From Spirosoma endbachense (GTDB lineage Bacteria > Bacteroidota > Bacteroidia > Cytophagales > Spirosomataceae), in NCBI RefSeq assembly GCF_010233585.1, contig NZ_CP045997.1, positions 628,489 through 692,488 on the forward strand: DNA of 64,000 bases. Direction: 5' to 3'. A program made the position numbers and the translations under genes. The notes below the pieces were generated by a model. It did no database searches and had not been told where the DNA came from. It worked only from the letters and a program-made list of their open reading frames with translations. Below are positions 17,260 through 27,239 of this stretch, piece by piece (the first letter of the stretch is position 1; every line of letters starts with the position of its first letter).

Positions 17260-17979
17260 ATGGCAACTACATTTTTGACCGCCCAATGGCGAAATCTAAT
17301 TTTCGCGAATTATGCGCTGGACCGGCAGGTGTTAGAGCCGCTGGTACCGTATGGAACAGAACTCGACGAATTTAATGGTGTCTGCTACGCTAGTCTGGTC
17401 GGGTTTTACTTTGAGCAGGTCAAATTGTTTGGAAAAGTAGCTGTGCCCTTTCACCGAGAGTTCGAAGAGTTTAATCTACGGTTTTATGTCCGTCGAAAAA
17501 CGCAAACCGGCTGGAAACGGGGTGTCGTTTTTGTTAAGGAGCTTGTCCCTAAATTTGCCATCTCCCTTATTGCCAATACGTTATACGGTGAACCCTACGC
17601 TACCCATCCCATGCGCCACCGCTGGGAAGCAGACGAACGAAGCCAACATATTGCCTATGAATTTAAAGTCGGCCCTTCGTGGAATCATATCCAGGTGAGT
17701 GCCGACCGAAAGGGACATCCATTGACGCCCGATAGTGAAGAAGCATTTATAACGGAACATTACTGGGGCTACACGCGTCGTGGGGCAATGCGAACCTCGG
17801 AATATGAAGTCGTACACCCGCCGTGGAACATCTACCCGGTCACCAGTCACGATATCTGCTGTGATGTAGCAAAGTTGTATGGGTCACAGTTTGCCCCATT
17901 TTTTGAGCAACCACCTCATTCGGTATTTCTGGCCGATGGATCAGCCGTAATTGTAAAATCAGGCTCGGCCATTGAGTAA
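17260..17979 (+). CDS. DUF2071 (YqjF-like) protein
   Basis: This 239-aa protein matches the YqjF/DUF2071 family in length and opening: FLTAQWRNLIFANYALDRQV, then PLVPYGTELDEFNGVCYASLVGF as two shorter blocks, and ELVPKFAISLIANTLYGEPY in the middle. The family is related to the acetoacetate decarboxylase-like fold, and its role is unknown. No signal peptide or membrane helix is visible. It is read divergently from ThuA and is followed by a hydrolase gene. Confidence 0.82.
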   Translation: MATTFLTAQWRNLIFANYALDRQVLEPLVPYGTELDEFNGVCYASLVGFYFEQVKLFGKVAVPFHREFEEFNLRFYVRRKTQTGWKRGVVFVKELVPKFAISLIANTLYGEPYATHPMRHRWEADERSQHIAYEFKVGPSWNHIQVSADRKGHPLTPDSEEAFITEHYWGYTRRGAMRTSEYEVVHPPWNIYPVTSHDICCDVAKLYGSQFAPFFEQPPHSVFLADGSAVIVKSGSAIE

Positions 17980-18025
17980 CTTTTTTGCAATATCCTGTTT
18001 TCTAACTAGGCTAAAAATAACGGAT

Positions 18026-19069
18026 ATGCTCATTAACTGGTGTATACTTCTGGGAGTTGTTCTCCTTATGGCGTTCTACAATGCTGGATACCAGGCAAAT
18101 CAGTCAATTGAAGCACCAACGCACATCCAAACGACCAGCAAAAACCCACCCAAACCATTGATTACCAACAAAAAAGAGCAGCGTAAAAAGCTATACCAAC
18201 TGCTCGGAAAACTACCCGACCGCAACAGGCCAATCTCTGTAACGCTCCTATCAACGCAGGAAACCGATGAGTTGATTATTGAAAAACTCCTCCTGGATAT
18301 CAATGGCCAGGAACTAGTACCCGCTTACTTTACGAAGCCCAGAAATCACACTGGCAAACTCCCCATCGTTTTATTTAACCACTCCCATTTCGGTCAGTAC
18401 GAAGTGGGCAAGGAAGAATTTATACGCGGCAGGCCCGAGATGCAGCAACCACCCTATGCCCTGGCGCTGGGTCGGGCGGGTTACGCGGGTTTGTGTCTGG
18501 ATAGCTGGTGTTTTGGCGAGCGGCAAAACCGTAAGGAGTTAGATACTTTCAAAGAAATGATCTGGCATGGTCAGGTACTGTGGGGCATGATGGTTTATGA
18601 TAATCTGAGGGCACTAGACTACCTGCAAACCAGACCGGAGGTAGATACCAAACGAATAGCGACAATGGGCATGTCTATGGGCAGCACCATGGCCTGGTGG
18701 CTGGCCGCTCTGGACGAGCGGATCAAGGTGTGTGTCGATTTGTGCTGTCTCACCGATTACCAGGCACTTCTGGATGCGAAAGGGCTCGGTTTACACGGGA
18801 TCTACTATTATGTACCTGACCTGTTGACCCATTTTACAACGTCGGATATTAATGGGCTTATTTCTCCCCGTCCACACTTTAGTTTAGCAGGGCGATTTGA
18901 TGCGTTAACTCCGTTGCCGGGCCTTGAAAAAATTGATCGTTCGCTCAAGGTAATTTATCAACAGGACGGCGCATCCAACGCCTGGCAATTGCGAATTTAC
19001 GATGTGGGTCATCAGGAGACAGCAGCGATGCGGGCCGATATAATGACCTTTTATAAAAAATGGCTATAA
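18026..19069 (+). CDS. exported alpha/beta hydrolase (dienelactone hydrolase-like)
   Basis: The start is the ATG at 18026 (MLINWCILLGVVLLMAFY), which gives a signal anchor; an earlier TTG would overlap the previous gene. The 347-aa protein has the alpha/beta-hydrolase nucleophile elbow GMSMGSTMAWWLAA and a final His in YDVGHQETAAM. An Asp in AGRFDALTPL probably completes the triad. Such proteins are often annotated as acetylxylan-esterase- or dienelactone-hydrolase-like. The N-terminal anchor places the enzyme at the cell envelope. Confidence 0.8.
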   Translation: MLINWCILLGVVLLMAFYNAGYQANQSIEAPTHIQTTSKNPPKPLITNKKEQRKKLYQLLGKLPDRNRPISVTLLSTQETDELIIEKLLLDINGQELVPAYFTKPRNHTGKLPIVLFNHSHFGQYEVGKEEFIRGRPEMQQPPYALALGRAGYAGLCLDSWCFGERQNRKELDTFKEMIWHGQVLWGMMVYDNLRALDYLQTRPEVDTKRIATMGMSMGSTMAWWLAALDERIKVCVDLCCLTDYQALLDAKGLGLHGIYYYVPDLLTHFTTSDINGLISPRPHFSLAGRFDALTPLPGLEKIDRSLKVIYQQDGASNAWQLRIYDVGHQETAAMRADIMTFYKKWL

Positions 19070-19117
19070 CCGAAACACAAAACACTGACAATCAATAAAA
19101 TAATCTCAGAATTGCGT

Positions 19118-20308
19118 TTATGTTATTTTACTTTCCCAATCGGTTTTGTACGAATAGACCCAGCCCATTTTTTTTGCCTCCATTTTTACAAAAAAAGGCA
19201 GGAGAAGATCCCGAAAAAATCGTTGGAATGCATTAGGAACTGCCTTACTATCGCCCACTTTTCGGGCTTGTCTGATCATTGTTTGAACCCGTTCCTGACG
19301 CAGTGATTGAAATCGCTCAAAAGCTTCAGTCAGTGACGGTAAATCCCGAATACACTTGGCTAATACGATCGTATCTTCCAGCGCCAGTGAAGCACCCTGC
19401 CCAATATGCGGGGCGGTGGCATGGGCAGCATCACCAATCAGGCAGACCCTTCCTTTATGCCACTGTGGTAAAAAAGGTATATCATAAACCGGATAAATTT
19501 CAATGGATTGGGCAGCCCGGATGATCTCAGCAATGGGGTACGGGTCCTGTTTATGCAAAGACAATAGTTGCTCTTTTAAGGCTGCCAGTTCAAGTTGGCT
19601 AAGTTCGCTTTTATGCGGCTCGTCAGGCTGGGAAAAGTTATTGAACCACCATACCTCGCCCTTGTTGGAAAGAGCATAAGCGAAAAAACTGCGTTGCCCA
19701 AACGTCATCCGGATAGAACCGGCCAGATTACTTATTCCTGGTAGCTTGGTAAACCCACCTGTCGATAAAAGCCCCGTATACGAGGGTTTAACGGCATCCT
19801 GAAAAAGGCAGCTCCGGGTAGCCGAGCGAATGCCATCGCAGCCAATCAGCAGATTGCCCTCCGCCTGCGAACCATCCTCGAAGAAAGCAGTCACCGTATT
19901 TTCATGGCCCTGCGAAAGGGACGTTAATCGTTTCCCAAACTCAATAGCAATTCCTGCCTGTTGGGCAGCTTTCCGCAACGCACCATTGAGCAACCCGCGT
20001 TTTAACTGAACGGTTTCGCTACCATATAAAGCCTTCTGGTCAGCGTTATCGATCAGGCCGATCGGTTTGTTCTGCGCATTAAAGAAACTGATTTTCCCCG
20101 GTGTATAATCGGTCAATATTTCCTGAAGGGGTAAAAAATCGTTAATCACATTCAAGCCATTGGGCGAAATACCCAGAAAAGCTCCTTTCGTATCATTGGG
20201 CATGGGCTGGGCTTCATAAATGGTGGCGTCAATACCAACTCGTTTCAAAGCGAGCGCCATGACTGGGCCGGCAATTCCACAACCGATGATGATTGCCTTA
20301 TTATTCAT
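19118..20308 (-). CDS. FAD-dependent monooxygenase (PHBH-type)
   Basis: This 396-aa flavoprotein has the dinucleotide motif IIGCGIAGPVMALALKRVG at the N-terminus, a DG motif in LLIGCDGIRSATR and the second FAD motif GDAAHATAPHIGQGASLALED. These are the three marks of group A flavin monooxygenases (the TetX/UbiH/salicylate hydroxylase type). It should hydroxylate a small, probably aromatic or polyketide compound using NAD(P)H and O2. It is divergent from an AraC regulator across 126 bases, so that regulator is its likely controller. Confidence 0.9.
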   Translation of the reverse strand: MNNKAIIIGCGIAGPVMALALKRVGIDATIYEAQPMPNDTKGAFLGISPNGLNVINDFLPLQEILTDYTPGKISFFNAQNKPIGLIDNADQKALYGSETVQLKRGLLNGALRKAAQQAGIAIEFGKRLTSLSQGHENTVTAFFEDGSQAEGNLLIGCDGIRSATRSCLFQDAVKPSYTGLLSTGGFTKLPGISNLAGSIRMTFGQRSFFAYALSNKGEVWWFNNFSQPDEPHKSELSQLELAALKEQLLSLHKQDPYPIAEIIRAAQSIEIYPVYDIPFLPQWHKGRVCLIGDAAHATAPHIGQGASLALEDTIVLAKCIRDLPSLTEAFERFQSLRQERVQTMIRQARKVGDSKAVPNAFQRFFRDLLLPFFVKMEAKKMGWVYSYKTDWESKIT

Positions 20309-20434
20309 ACTGTCCTGCTGGTTTATGTTGAAATCACGCGGTGATCCTGCCGATCACGATTCGTTGATCAAAAGTAGGTGACCTTGCGGGGAGGGTGTTA
20401 TATTTAAAGGAGTAAAACTTATACCTGAGAGAGT
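20309..20434. promoter_or_regulatory. divergent promoter region, monooxygenase / AraC regulator
   Basis: These 126 bases separate two divergent starts. An AAAGGAG ribosome site lies in front of the AraC gene. The short shared region and the gene pairing suggest that the AraC protein binds here. I could not identify the operator with confidence. Confidence 0.45.
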
Positions 20435-21418
20435 ATGTCTTTTATCGTTCAAAACGGTGACGATAGCCGTGTTCTGTACAGCAATCAAGCAGCAGCCAAC
20501 AACTTTGTTAGCAGCAATTTAAAAGGCGAATGGCTGCATCAATCCTTTCCGATGGGTGATTTAAAAATGAAGCAGTGGCAATTCGACGGAATCAGGTTCG
20601 GCTACAGCGAATGCCTTTTTAAAAATCCGGTGTCGTTCGACTGGCGTGGCGATATGGATGTGGTGACCCTCTATTTTAACCTGAAAGGCCGGGTGTCAAT
20701 GGGAAATAAGCAAAACAGGATTGAGCTTGGCACGAACCAGCAGAATATGTTTTACGATACGGAAGCCACCGGCACGATGAAGGCAGAAGAGCTCAGGCTA
20801 AAATCCTTCATGGTCCAATTCACGAAGGATGCCTTTATCAGGATCGCCAGCGGAGGCAATGATACGCTCCGGCATTTTGCCGATCAGGTTGCGGCTGGCA
20901 AACCGGCAACACTTTCCGGGAGTAATTTATACATCGATGCCTCTATCCAAAATTGCATCAATGCGATTCTGAGCTGTTCCTTTTCCGATTCCCTGAAACG
21001 TCTGTTTTTTATGTCAAAAGCGATGGAATTGCTGGTTTTACAGGCGGAGGCTCACAATCGGATGCTACTTCCCCAATCGGTTTATGCCAAAACGGAGTAT
21101 GACAGGGAGCGGATCATTTTTGCCCGCGATTACATGCTGGCACATCTGGAAATGCCGCCCAGCATCACAGAACTCGCTCAGTTGGCTGGCCTCAATGAGT
21201 TCAAGTTAAAAAAGGGGTATAAGGAATTGTTCGGCACCACGATTTTTAGTCATCTGGCCGAAGCGCGCCTTGAACTTGCCCAACAGGAGCTTCAACAGAA
21301 GGAAAAGTCAATTACACAGATCGCCATTGAATTAGGCTACTGTTCGGTACAACATTTCAGCCGGGCGTTTAAAACCAAATACGGCATTGCCCCCAAGCAG
21401 GCCCAGATCAAATACTGA
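20435..21418 (+). CDS. AraC-family transcriptional regulator
   Basis: The 327-aa protein has a variable sensor N-terminus (~1-215) and an AraC DNA-binding domain in the last ~100 residues. The two helix-turn-helix units are SITELAQLAGLNEFKLKKGY and SITQIAIELGYCSVQHFSRA, ending FKTKYGIAPKQAQ. It resembles the PchR/YesN group of Bacteroidota. The divergent flavin monooxygenase is the likely target. Confidence 0.9.
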   Translation: MSFIVQNGDDSRVLYSNQAAANNFVSSNLKGEWLHQSFPMGDLKMKQWQFDGIRFGYSECLFKNPVSFDWRGDMDVVTLYFNLKGRVSMGNKQNRIELGTNQQNMFYDTEATGTMKAEELRLKSFMVQFTKDAFIRIASGGNDTLRHFADQVAAGKPATLSGSNLYIDASIQNCINAILSCSFSDSLKRLFFMSKAMELLVLQAEAHNRMLLPQSVYAKTEYDRERIIFARDYMLAHLEMPPSITELAQLAGLNEFKLKKGYKELFGTTIFSHLAEARLELAQQELQQKEKSITQIAIELGYCSVQHFSRAFKTKYGIAPKQAQIKY

Positions 21419-21475
21419 GTAGCTTGCCTATGCCAGTCATTCGGGATCTTTTAGCGGGCAGGCTGGTTCTGTACC

Positions 21476-23641
21476 TCACTTGGCCACTACATACTGCGCT
21501 CGTTTCGCAATATCAATATCCTGAGCAACGACTGGTCGTAGTTTTTCCCAATGGAAACGTAGTTTGTCATTTTGTGCCCAGGTGGTGCCTTTCTGCTCGC
21601 TCAAATGAACCAATGGCATCTCGTTGTACAACGGGCTTGTGATCGAAACGACCTCATCCCAATAGCGCAGGGCTGCCTCAAGGTGTTTTACAGCCTCCTG
21701 CTTAGTCGATTCACCACCTTTTGTGCGGTATGTTTGTAAAGCAACTGCTCCTTTCAGTTTTTCGGCCAGATGCAACCCCAGATTAGCCCATACCCGCACA
21801 TCTGCCACTTCGTACTGGAGCGAACGATTCGCCGATGTGTTTATCGATTGCACAAGTTGCAGTGATTTCTGACTATCCCGTTCCAGCATCTGAGCCAAAA
21901 TCGGGGGTGTTATTCTAGTCTTATCGAATGACTTACCCGACAAAGTTGCTTTCACAAACTCACTTACCGACACATAATCCGGATCGAGAACGGCCTGGGT
22001 AATTTGCTGATCGACGGAAATATACGACACGTTCTTGTTCGCATCATGGGCCATCATCCCTTCACTATACAGCGAGAAATCCCAGGTAAAATCAAAGGCC
22101 GATGCCAGCCGCAACGGTGTCGACGACGCCAATGCATAAGCCTCGAGCAACGGATCAGCTCCGGAACCATACCGACGAACGAATTCAGCCTTGAAAACCG
22201 CATCGGGCGTTGCCGGATTGTAGAGTAACCGGCCCCAAAGTTTATAAAACAGCCATTGACGTTCAAATGCGTAGGTCCAATCGACTGGCCCACCTGGTTT
22301 GGTAAAATAGTCTTTGGCCGGAATGTACGTTTCAGAACCAAGAAAATAGCCGCCCATATACGACTGATTATTGGTGGCAATGTGTGCCCGAACAAAATCG
22401 GGGACTCCCCAGCGCAGGCAAAAGAAATCTTCATTCCGAACCGTCCAGGTGATTTTATAAGCCGTTGGGTCGGGTTTGAAATAGGTATCGTATAACTTTC
22501 CTCCGTGCACTTTTACCAGCTTGGGCGTCGAGTGGGCATGCGACCAGTTGTATTTTAAGTCGGCCCAGATCGGGCCTTCAATAAAGGCTAGCGATCCCTC
22601 CTGCTCGATAGACTTTCGCGTCAGCTTTTCGGTTTCAATACTGGTTACGCCCAAGGAACCAGTCGTACTTGAAAATGGAATCCGGTGAATAAGCTTAGTT
22701 TTTCGATTTGCCAGCCGCATCCCGTCAAGGATCGTCGCTTTCATCCAGGTTTCTCGTTGCTGGGGTGTCATCCCACCCATTCCCTCACCTAGCGTCAGCC
22801 CAAAACCGGTCAGTTCCGGATACTCCTGAAGTACCTGTGTCACACACTCCCGAGTGTACCGCCTGACAACTTCTGACGTATCGCCATTGACAAAGTGAAG
22901 ATGTTCCAGATTGTTGAGTGCCGGATTAGGGTTGTACGCTTTCGAAAATTCGGGGCTGGTAAAAATATTAAAGGGAACCAGATAGGTATCGATCGCCCGT
23001 TCATTTGCCATCCGGAAAATAGCGCGGAACAACGATTGCCATTCCTTCATTTGCTGATCATTGAAGGGCGTAGCAGCCGGAAAATTAGTCGGCCTGATCA
23101 TAAATGGATAGGGATGCAGGTTCCATAAACTCAGCGCATTAAAGCGATTTTCAGCCATCATGTCCAGAAATCCCTTCCAATATGTCGTGTCCCGACAGGT
23201 TTCATAGTGCAGGTCGAGCGCGTAGCTATGCCGATACGTATCCCAGGGTAAATCAAACTTAATGGCTCGCAAGGCCAGGTGCGGCTTTTCACTACGGGCT
23301 TTGATCTGTGGAAGGGAAACGCCATTTTTAAGCTCTTCGACCACCGTAAGGCTCCCATAGATAAGCCCTCGTGGATCACCACCAGTGATGGTCAGACTTT
23401 TGTCATGCCAGGCAATGACGTAGGCTTCGCTTCCCAGTTTTTGGGCATCGATCGCCAGATTAATGGTATAGGCGGGCTTGCTCTGATCCAGCTTATATCG
23501 GCGCTCCAGTAGTACTTTTTTCAGCATACTGGCTGCATAGTGTGTCTGTGCGGATTGATCAGCCTGGTGAATAGCTACCTGTTGCGAAAATCCAAACGGA
23601 ATGATGCCAACAAGGCAGATTAGTAGAAGTAGTCTTATCAT
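21476..23641 (-). CDS. secreted glycoside-hydrolase-like protein (GH67/GH20-type fold)
   Basis: The start is the ATG at 23641 (MIRLLLLICLVGIIPFGFSQ), a signal peptide, giving 721 aa; the frame is open further upstream. Residues ~25-120 resemble the N-terminal accessory domain shared by hexosaminidases and alpha-glucuronidases (YVIAWHDKSLTITGGDPRGL). The middle is TIM-barrel-like (MMAENRFNALSLWNLHPYPF, GFGLTLGEGMGGM with a candidate acid Glu, and AFIEGPIWADLKYNWSHA). The C-terminus is helical. I infer a periplasmic or outer-membrane glycosidase acting on an acidic or amino sugar; the family assignment is tentative. Confidence 0.65.
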   Translation of the reverse strand: MIRLLLLICLVGIIPFGFSQQVAIHQADQSAQTHYAASMLKKVLLERRYKLDQSKPAYTINLAIDAQKLGSEAYVIAWHDKSLTITGGDPRGLIYGSLTVVEELKNGVSLPQIKARSEKPHLALRAIKFDLPWDTYRHSYALDLHYETCRDTTYWKGFLDMMAENRFNALSLWNLHPYPFMIRPTNFPAATPFNDQQMKEWQSLFRAIFRMANERAIDTYLVPFNIFTSPEFSKAYNPNPALNNLEHLHFVNGDTSEVVRRYTRECVTQVLQEYPELTGFGLTLGEGMGGMTPQQRETWMKATILDGMRLANRKTKLIHRIPFSSTTGSLGVTSIETEKLTRKSIEQEGSLAFIEGPIWADLKYNWSHAHSTPKLVKVHGGKLYDTYFKPDPTAYKITWTVRNEDFFCLRWGVPDFVRAHIATNNQSYMGGYFLGSETYIPAKDYFTKPGGPVDWTYAFERQWLFYKLWGRLLYNPATPDAVFKAEFVRRYGSGADPLLEAYALASSTPLRLASAFDFTWDFSLYSEGMMAHDANKNVSYISVDQQITQAVLDPDYVSVSEFVKATLSGKSFDKTRITPPILAQMLERDSQKSLQLVQSINTSANRSLQYEVADVRVWANLGLHLAEKLKGAVALQTYRTKGGESTKQEAVKHLEAALRYWDEVVSITSPLYNEMPLVHLSEQKGTTWAQNDKLRFHWEKLRPVVAQDIDIAKRAQYVVAK

Positions 23642-23936
23642 GGCAATAGAAGGTTTGTGTCGGGCACTTACTGGCATGCTTTGAGGCCAGTCTAATGCGT
23701 TTCCCCTTTTGATGGTTAACACAGCCTATGATTCCAAATGCAGGTTAGTCTGGGTATATACTTGGGAATTGAAAAATAAATAACCCAAATGAGACCGTTT
23801 TCCGATTCCGGGAAATTCGTAACATCCGCTCCATACCAGTTAATCCTGCCTTTATGTCCTTTACTGAACGAACTGATTAATCGAGTATCTTGCAAAAAAG
23901 CACGTTACCAGTGATTTGTTGCACAAACTGTCAATC

Positions 23937-24302
23937 ATGATTCAGTTCAAACGGTTAGACCATATCCTTATCTCGATTCCGGAGGGCAAAACGGCCCAGG
24001 CGAGAACGTTTTATAGCCAGGTGCTCGGACTGCGCGAAATTCCCGGTGAGCATCCGAAAGGTGCAATCTGGTTTCAAATTGCTGATATTGAGTTGCACTT
24101 GCGGGAAGAAGAAGTGGGTCAATATTCGTCCCGGCACCCCGCCTTTGAAGTCACTGACCTGGAAACCGCTCAGCAGGAACTCAAGCAGAAAGACGTTGCT
24201 CTTGAGTATTCAACGGAGATCGATGGGCGTCAACGTTTTTTCATTCGCGACCCTTTTGGCAACCGGATCGAGTTTTTACAGTACCAAACAGGTCAAAAAT
24301 AG
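23937..24302 (+). CDS. VOC-family (glyoxalase/bleomycin-resistance fold) protein
   Basis: The start is the ATG at 23937 (MIQFKRLDHILISIP, 121 aa). It shows the paired beta-alpha-beta-beta-beta VOC fold: FKRLDHILISIP, FYSQVLGLREIPGEHPKG, IELHLREEEVG, HPAFEVTDLETAQQEL and FFIRDPFGNRIEFLQY. Candidate metal ligands are His9, Glu51 (in IELHL) and the final Glu in RIEFLQY. Members are lyases, dioxygenases or binding proteins; the substrate is not deducible. It stands alone. Confidence 0.85.
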   Translation: MIQFKRLDHILISIPEGKTAQARTFYSQVLGLREIPGEHPKGAIWFQIADIELHLREEEVGQYSSRHPAFEVTDLETAQQELKQKDVALEYSTEIDGRQRFFIRDPFGNRIEFLQYQTGQK

Positions 24303-24430
24303 ATTGATTGCCAAGTCGCGTCGGGTTGTGATTTTAAGACAGCCTGGGGTGGGAATAGTATGACAGGATGGTCCGTTCCTTTTACTACCTGTCCAGTGGA
24401 TTTTAAAGCAGTACCTCCTACCCCGTTGTC

Positions 24431-25798
24431 ATGAAAACCGTTGAGAATTGTCCAGCATCAAACACCCGGCGCGATTTTGTCAAAAAGACGTTTATCGGTA
24501 CAGCTGCCCTGTCGGTAGGTGGTATCTTACCGGGATTCAGTGCCCAAAGCTACGGTCGGATTCTGGGAGCCAATGAAAAAGTACGCGTCGGTGTCATGGG
24601 TGTCAATAGCCGTGGGTTGGCCCTGTCGAGCAATTTCGCCTTACAACCCAACTGCGAAGTGGCAACGATCTGTGATGTTGACGCCAGAGCGGCCGAAAAA
24701 GCCATTTCAACCGTAACCGGCATTCAGACAGCAAAGCCTAAAAATCAGCCCGACTTCAGGAAGGCCCTCGAAGACAGGGACATGGATGCACTGGTGATTG
24801 CTGCTCCCGACCATTGGCACGCTCCCGCTGCTATTCTGGCTTCGAAAGCGGGTAAACATGTATACCTGGAAAAGCCATGCAGCCATAACCCCCATGAGGG
24901 TGAATTGCTGGTCGCCGTAGCAGCGAAGTACAAAAACGTGATTCAGATGGGGAACCAACGGCGATCATGGCCCAATGTGAAGCAAGCGATCGATGACATT
25001 AAACGGGGAGCTATTGGCCGACCTTATTTTGCCAAAGGCTGGTATACCAACAACCGGGCAACGATTGGTATTGGTAAAGAAGAAGCCGTGCCTTCCTGGC
25101 TGAATTATGACTTATGGCAGGGACCGGCTCCCCGTCGTTCCTATAAAAATAACGTTATTCACTACAACTGGCACTGGTTCTGGCATTGGGGAACGGGCGA
25201 AGCACTCAATAACGGCACGCATATGCTCGATCTGATGCGTTGGGGACTCGACGTCGAATACCCGAATAAAGTTACGTCGCTGGGTGGGCGGTATCGGTAT
25301 AAAGACGACTGGGAAGCTCCTTACACGCAGGTCATTAATCTGACCTTCAACAACAATACGGCCATGACCTGGGAAGGTAGAAGCTGCAATGGCCGAACCG
25401 TTGAAGGAAGTGACGTAGGCGTTACGTTTTATGGTGAAACGGGCTCCTTACAATACGGGGGTGGAAATGCCTATAAAATCTTTGACCTCGATAACAAACT
25501 GGTCAAAGATGTAAAAAATGATTTACCCATCGATCCCCGCAACCGAATGAATCCGTCACAGGTGCTCGATGCCACCCATCTTCAAAACTTCGTCGAAGCC
25601 ATCCAGAAAGGAACGCCACTGGCTTCGGGCATCATAGGTGGTCACCAGAGCACCTTGCTCTGCCAATTGGGGAACATTGCGCTACGCTCAGGCAGTGCGT
25701 TGGACATCGATCCGTCGAATGGGCATATTTTAAACAACAAAGCTGCGGCAACATTCTGGCAGCGTGATTATGAAAAAGGGTGGGAACCAACGGCTTAG
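24431..25798 (+). CDS. Tat-exported Gfo/Idh/MocA-family oxidoreductase
   Basis: The 455-aa protein starts with a twin-arginine signal (NTRRDFVKKTFIGTAALSVG). The NAD-binding domain begins KVRVGVMGVNSRG, and the family motif is YLEKPCSHNPHEGE with the catalytic lysine. A WHWFWHWGTGEALNNGTHML segment carries the His/Asp positions of the C-terminal domain. Exported members often carry tightly bound NAD(H) and act on glycans in the periplasm. It leads a plus-strand group with a sugar transporter, nagA and nagB, which suggests a role with amino sugars. Confidence 0.87.
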   Translation: MKTVENCPASNTRRDFVKKTFIGTAALSVGGILPGFSAQSYGRILGANEKVRVGVMGVNSRGLALSSNFALQPNCEVATICDVDARAAEKAISTVTGIQTAKPKNQPDFRKALEDRDMDALVIAAPDHWHAPAAILASKAGKHVYLEKPCSHNPHEGELLVAVAAKYKNVIQMGNQRRSWPNVKQAIDDIKRGAIGRPYFAKGWYTNNRATIGIGKEEAVPSWLNYDLWQGPAPRRSYKNNVIHYNWHWFWHWGTGEALNNGTHMLDLMRWGLDVEYPNKVTSLGGRYRYKDDWEAPYTQVINLTFNNNTAMTWEGRSCNGRTVEGSDVGVTFYGETGSLQYGGGNAYKIFDLDNKLVKDVKNDLPIDPRNRMNPSQVLDATHLQNFVEAIQKGTPLASGIIGGHQSTLLCQLGNIALRSGSALDIDPSNGHILNNKAAATFWQRDYEKGWEPTA

Positions 25799-25907
25799 TT
25801 ACCGGCCAATAGGTATTGGTGATTCACTTATTGATTTACATTCAGAACGCCTTTGGCAATGAATCCCTGTCGAATAATCCCAGCAATTTATTAACGACCA
25901 GCCACGA

Positions 25908-27239
25908 ATGAGTGCACTAGCAATTGATGTCAGTAGCCTGAGCAAGCGGGAAACCACGATTTCAATTTTTCTGATTGGGCTGATGTTTTTCATCTTCGGC
26001 TTCATTTCCTGGGTTAACTCCATCCTGATTCCCTACTTCAAAATAGCCTGCGAACTAACCAGCTTTCAGGCCTATCTGGTCGCTTTTGCGTTTTACATCG
26101 CCTATTTTATCATGTCAGTTCCGGCGTCTTATCTGTTAAAAGCCGTTGGATTCAAGAAAGGAATGATGATCGGTTTTTGGGCAATGGCTCTGGGCGCATT
26201 CATTTTTATTCCGGCCGCCATGACCCGAACCTACGCCGTTTTCCTGATGGGGCTTTTCACCATCGGCATCGGCCTGGCCATTCTGCAAACGGCAACGAAT
26301 CCATACATTACCATTCTGGGTCCGAAAGAACGGGCTGCCCAACGGATCAGCATCATGGGTATCTGCAACAAAGCCGCCGGAATCCTGTCGCCCCTTGTGT
26401 TCGCTGCCGTAATCCTGCGCCCGACCGATACGGATCTATTTGCCCAGTTAAGTACGATGAGCCCCATTCAGCGGGGGGCGGCCCTCGACGAACTGGTCCG
26501 TCGGGTTATTCCACCCTATGCCGTGTTGGGTACGTTCCTGTTTGCGCTGGGTTATCTGGTGTATCGGTCGCCACTTCCCGAAATCAATACCGAACACGAA
26601 AGTGCCGATGTTGCCACAGCCAATGCGGGAAAAACGAGTATCCTCCAGTTTCCGCACCTGATTTTGGGCGCACTGGCCATTTTCCTGCACGTAGGTACGC
26701 AGGTGATCGCCATAGACACCATTATCGGCTATGCTAACTCGATGGGAATCGATTTATTAAAAGCGAAGGCATTTCCATCCTATACGCTGTTCTGTACCAT
26801 CTGTGGTTATATTATTGGTATCATCTGTATTCCGCGATTTGTCAGTCAGGTTGATGCGTTACGTACCTGCACCTTGCTTGGAACTGCCTTCACGCTGCTG
26901 ATCATTTTCACCAGTGGAACCGTTTCGTTTCTCGGCTACACCGCCGATATTTCCATCTGGTTTGTGGTGCTATTAGGGTTAGCAAACTCGCTCGTCTGGG
27001 CCGGACTCTGGCCGCTGGCGCTGGATGGGCTGGGGCGTTTCACGAAAATTGGTGCCTCCATTCTGATTATGGGCTTGTGCGGGAATGCCATTATGCCTCT
27101 TATTTACGGTTATTTGGCGGATGTGTTCACAGTCCGGCTTGCTTACTGGGTGCTTTTTCCCTGTTACCTGTATCTGGTTTTTTATGCCGTGTATGGACAT
27201 ACGGTGAAACGGTGGTCGTTGATGAACAGTAGCTTGTGA
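25908..27239 (+). CDS. sugar MFS transporter (FucP/NagP-type), probable GlcNAc uptake
   Basis: This 443-aa protein has twelve hydrophobic segments and FucP-family marks: FFIFGFISWVNSILIPYFK, GIGLAILQTATNPYITILG and FCTICGYIIGIICIPRF. FucP-type symporters bring in sugars such as fucose or N-acetylglucosamine with protons. Its stop overlaps the nagA start (TGATG), so GlcNAc is the likely substrate. I see no regulator in the operon. Confidence 0.9.
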   Translation: MSALAIDVSSLSKRETTISIFLIGLMFFIFGFISWVNSILIPYFKIACELTSFQAYLVAFAFYIAYFIMSVPASYLLKAVGFKKGMMIGFWAMALGAFIFIPAAMTRTYAVFLMGLFTIGIGLAILQTATNPYITILGPKERAAQRISIMGICNKAAGILSPLVFAAVILRPTDTDLFAQLSTMSPIQRGAALDELVRRVIPPYAVLGTFLFALGYLVYRSPLPEINTEHESADVATANAGKTSILQFPHLILGALAIFLHVGTQVIAIDTIIGYANSMGIDLLKAKAFPSYTLFCTICGYIIGIICIPRFVSQVDALRTCTLLGTAFTLLIIFTSGTVSFLGYTADISIWFVVLLGLANSLVWAGLWPLALDGLGRFTKIGASILIMGLCGNAIMPLIYGYLADVFTVRLAYWVLFPCYLYLVFYAVYGHTVKRWSLMNSSL

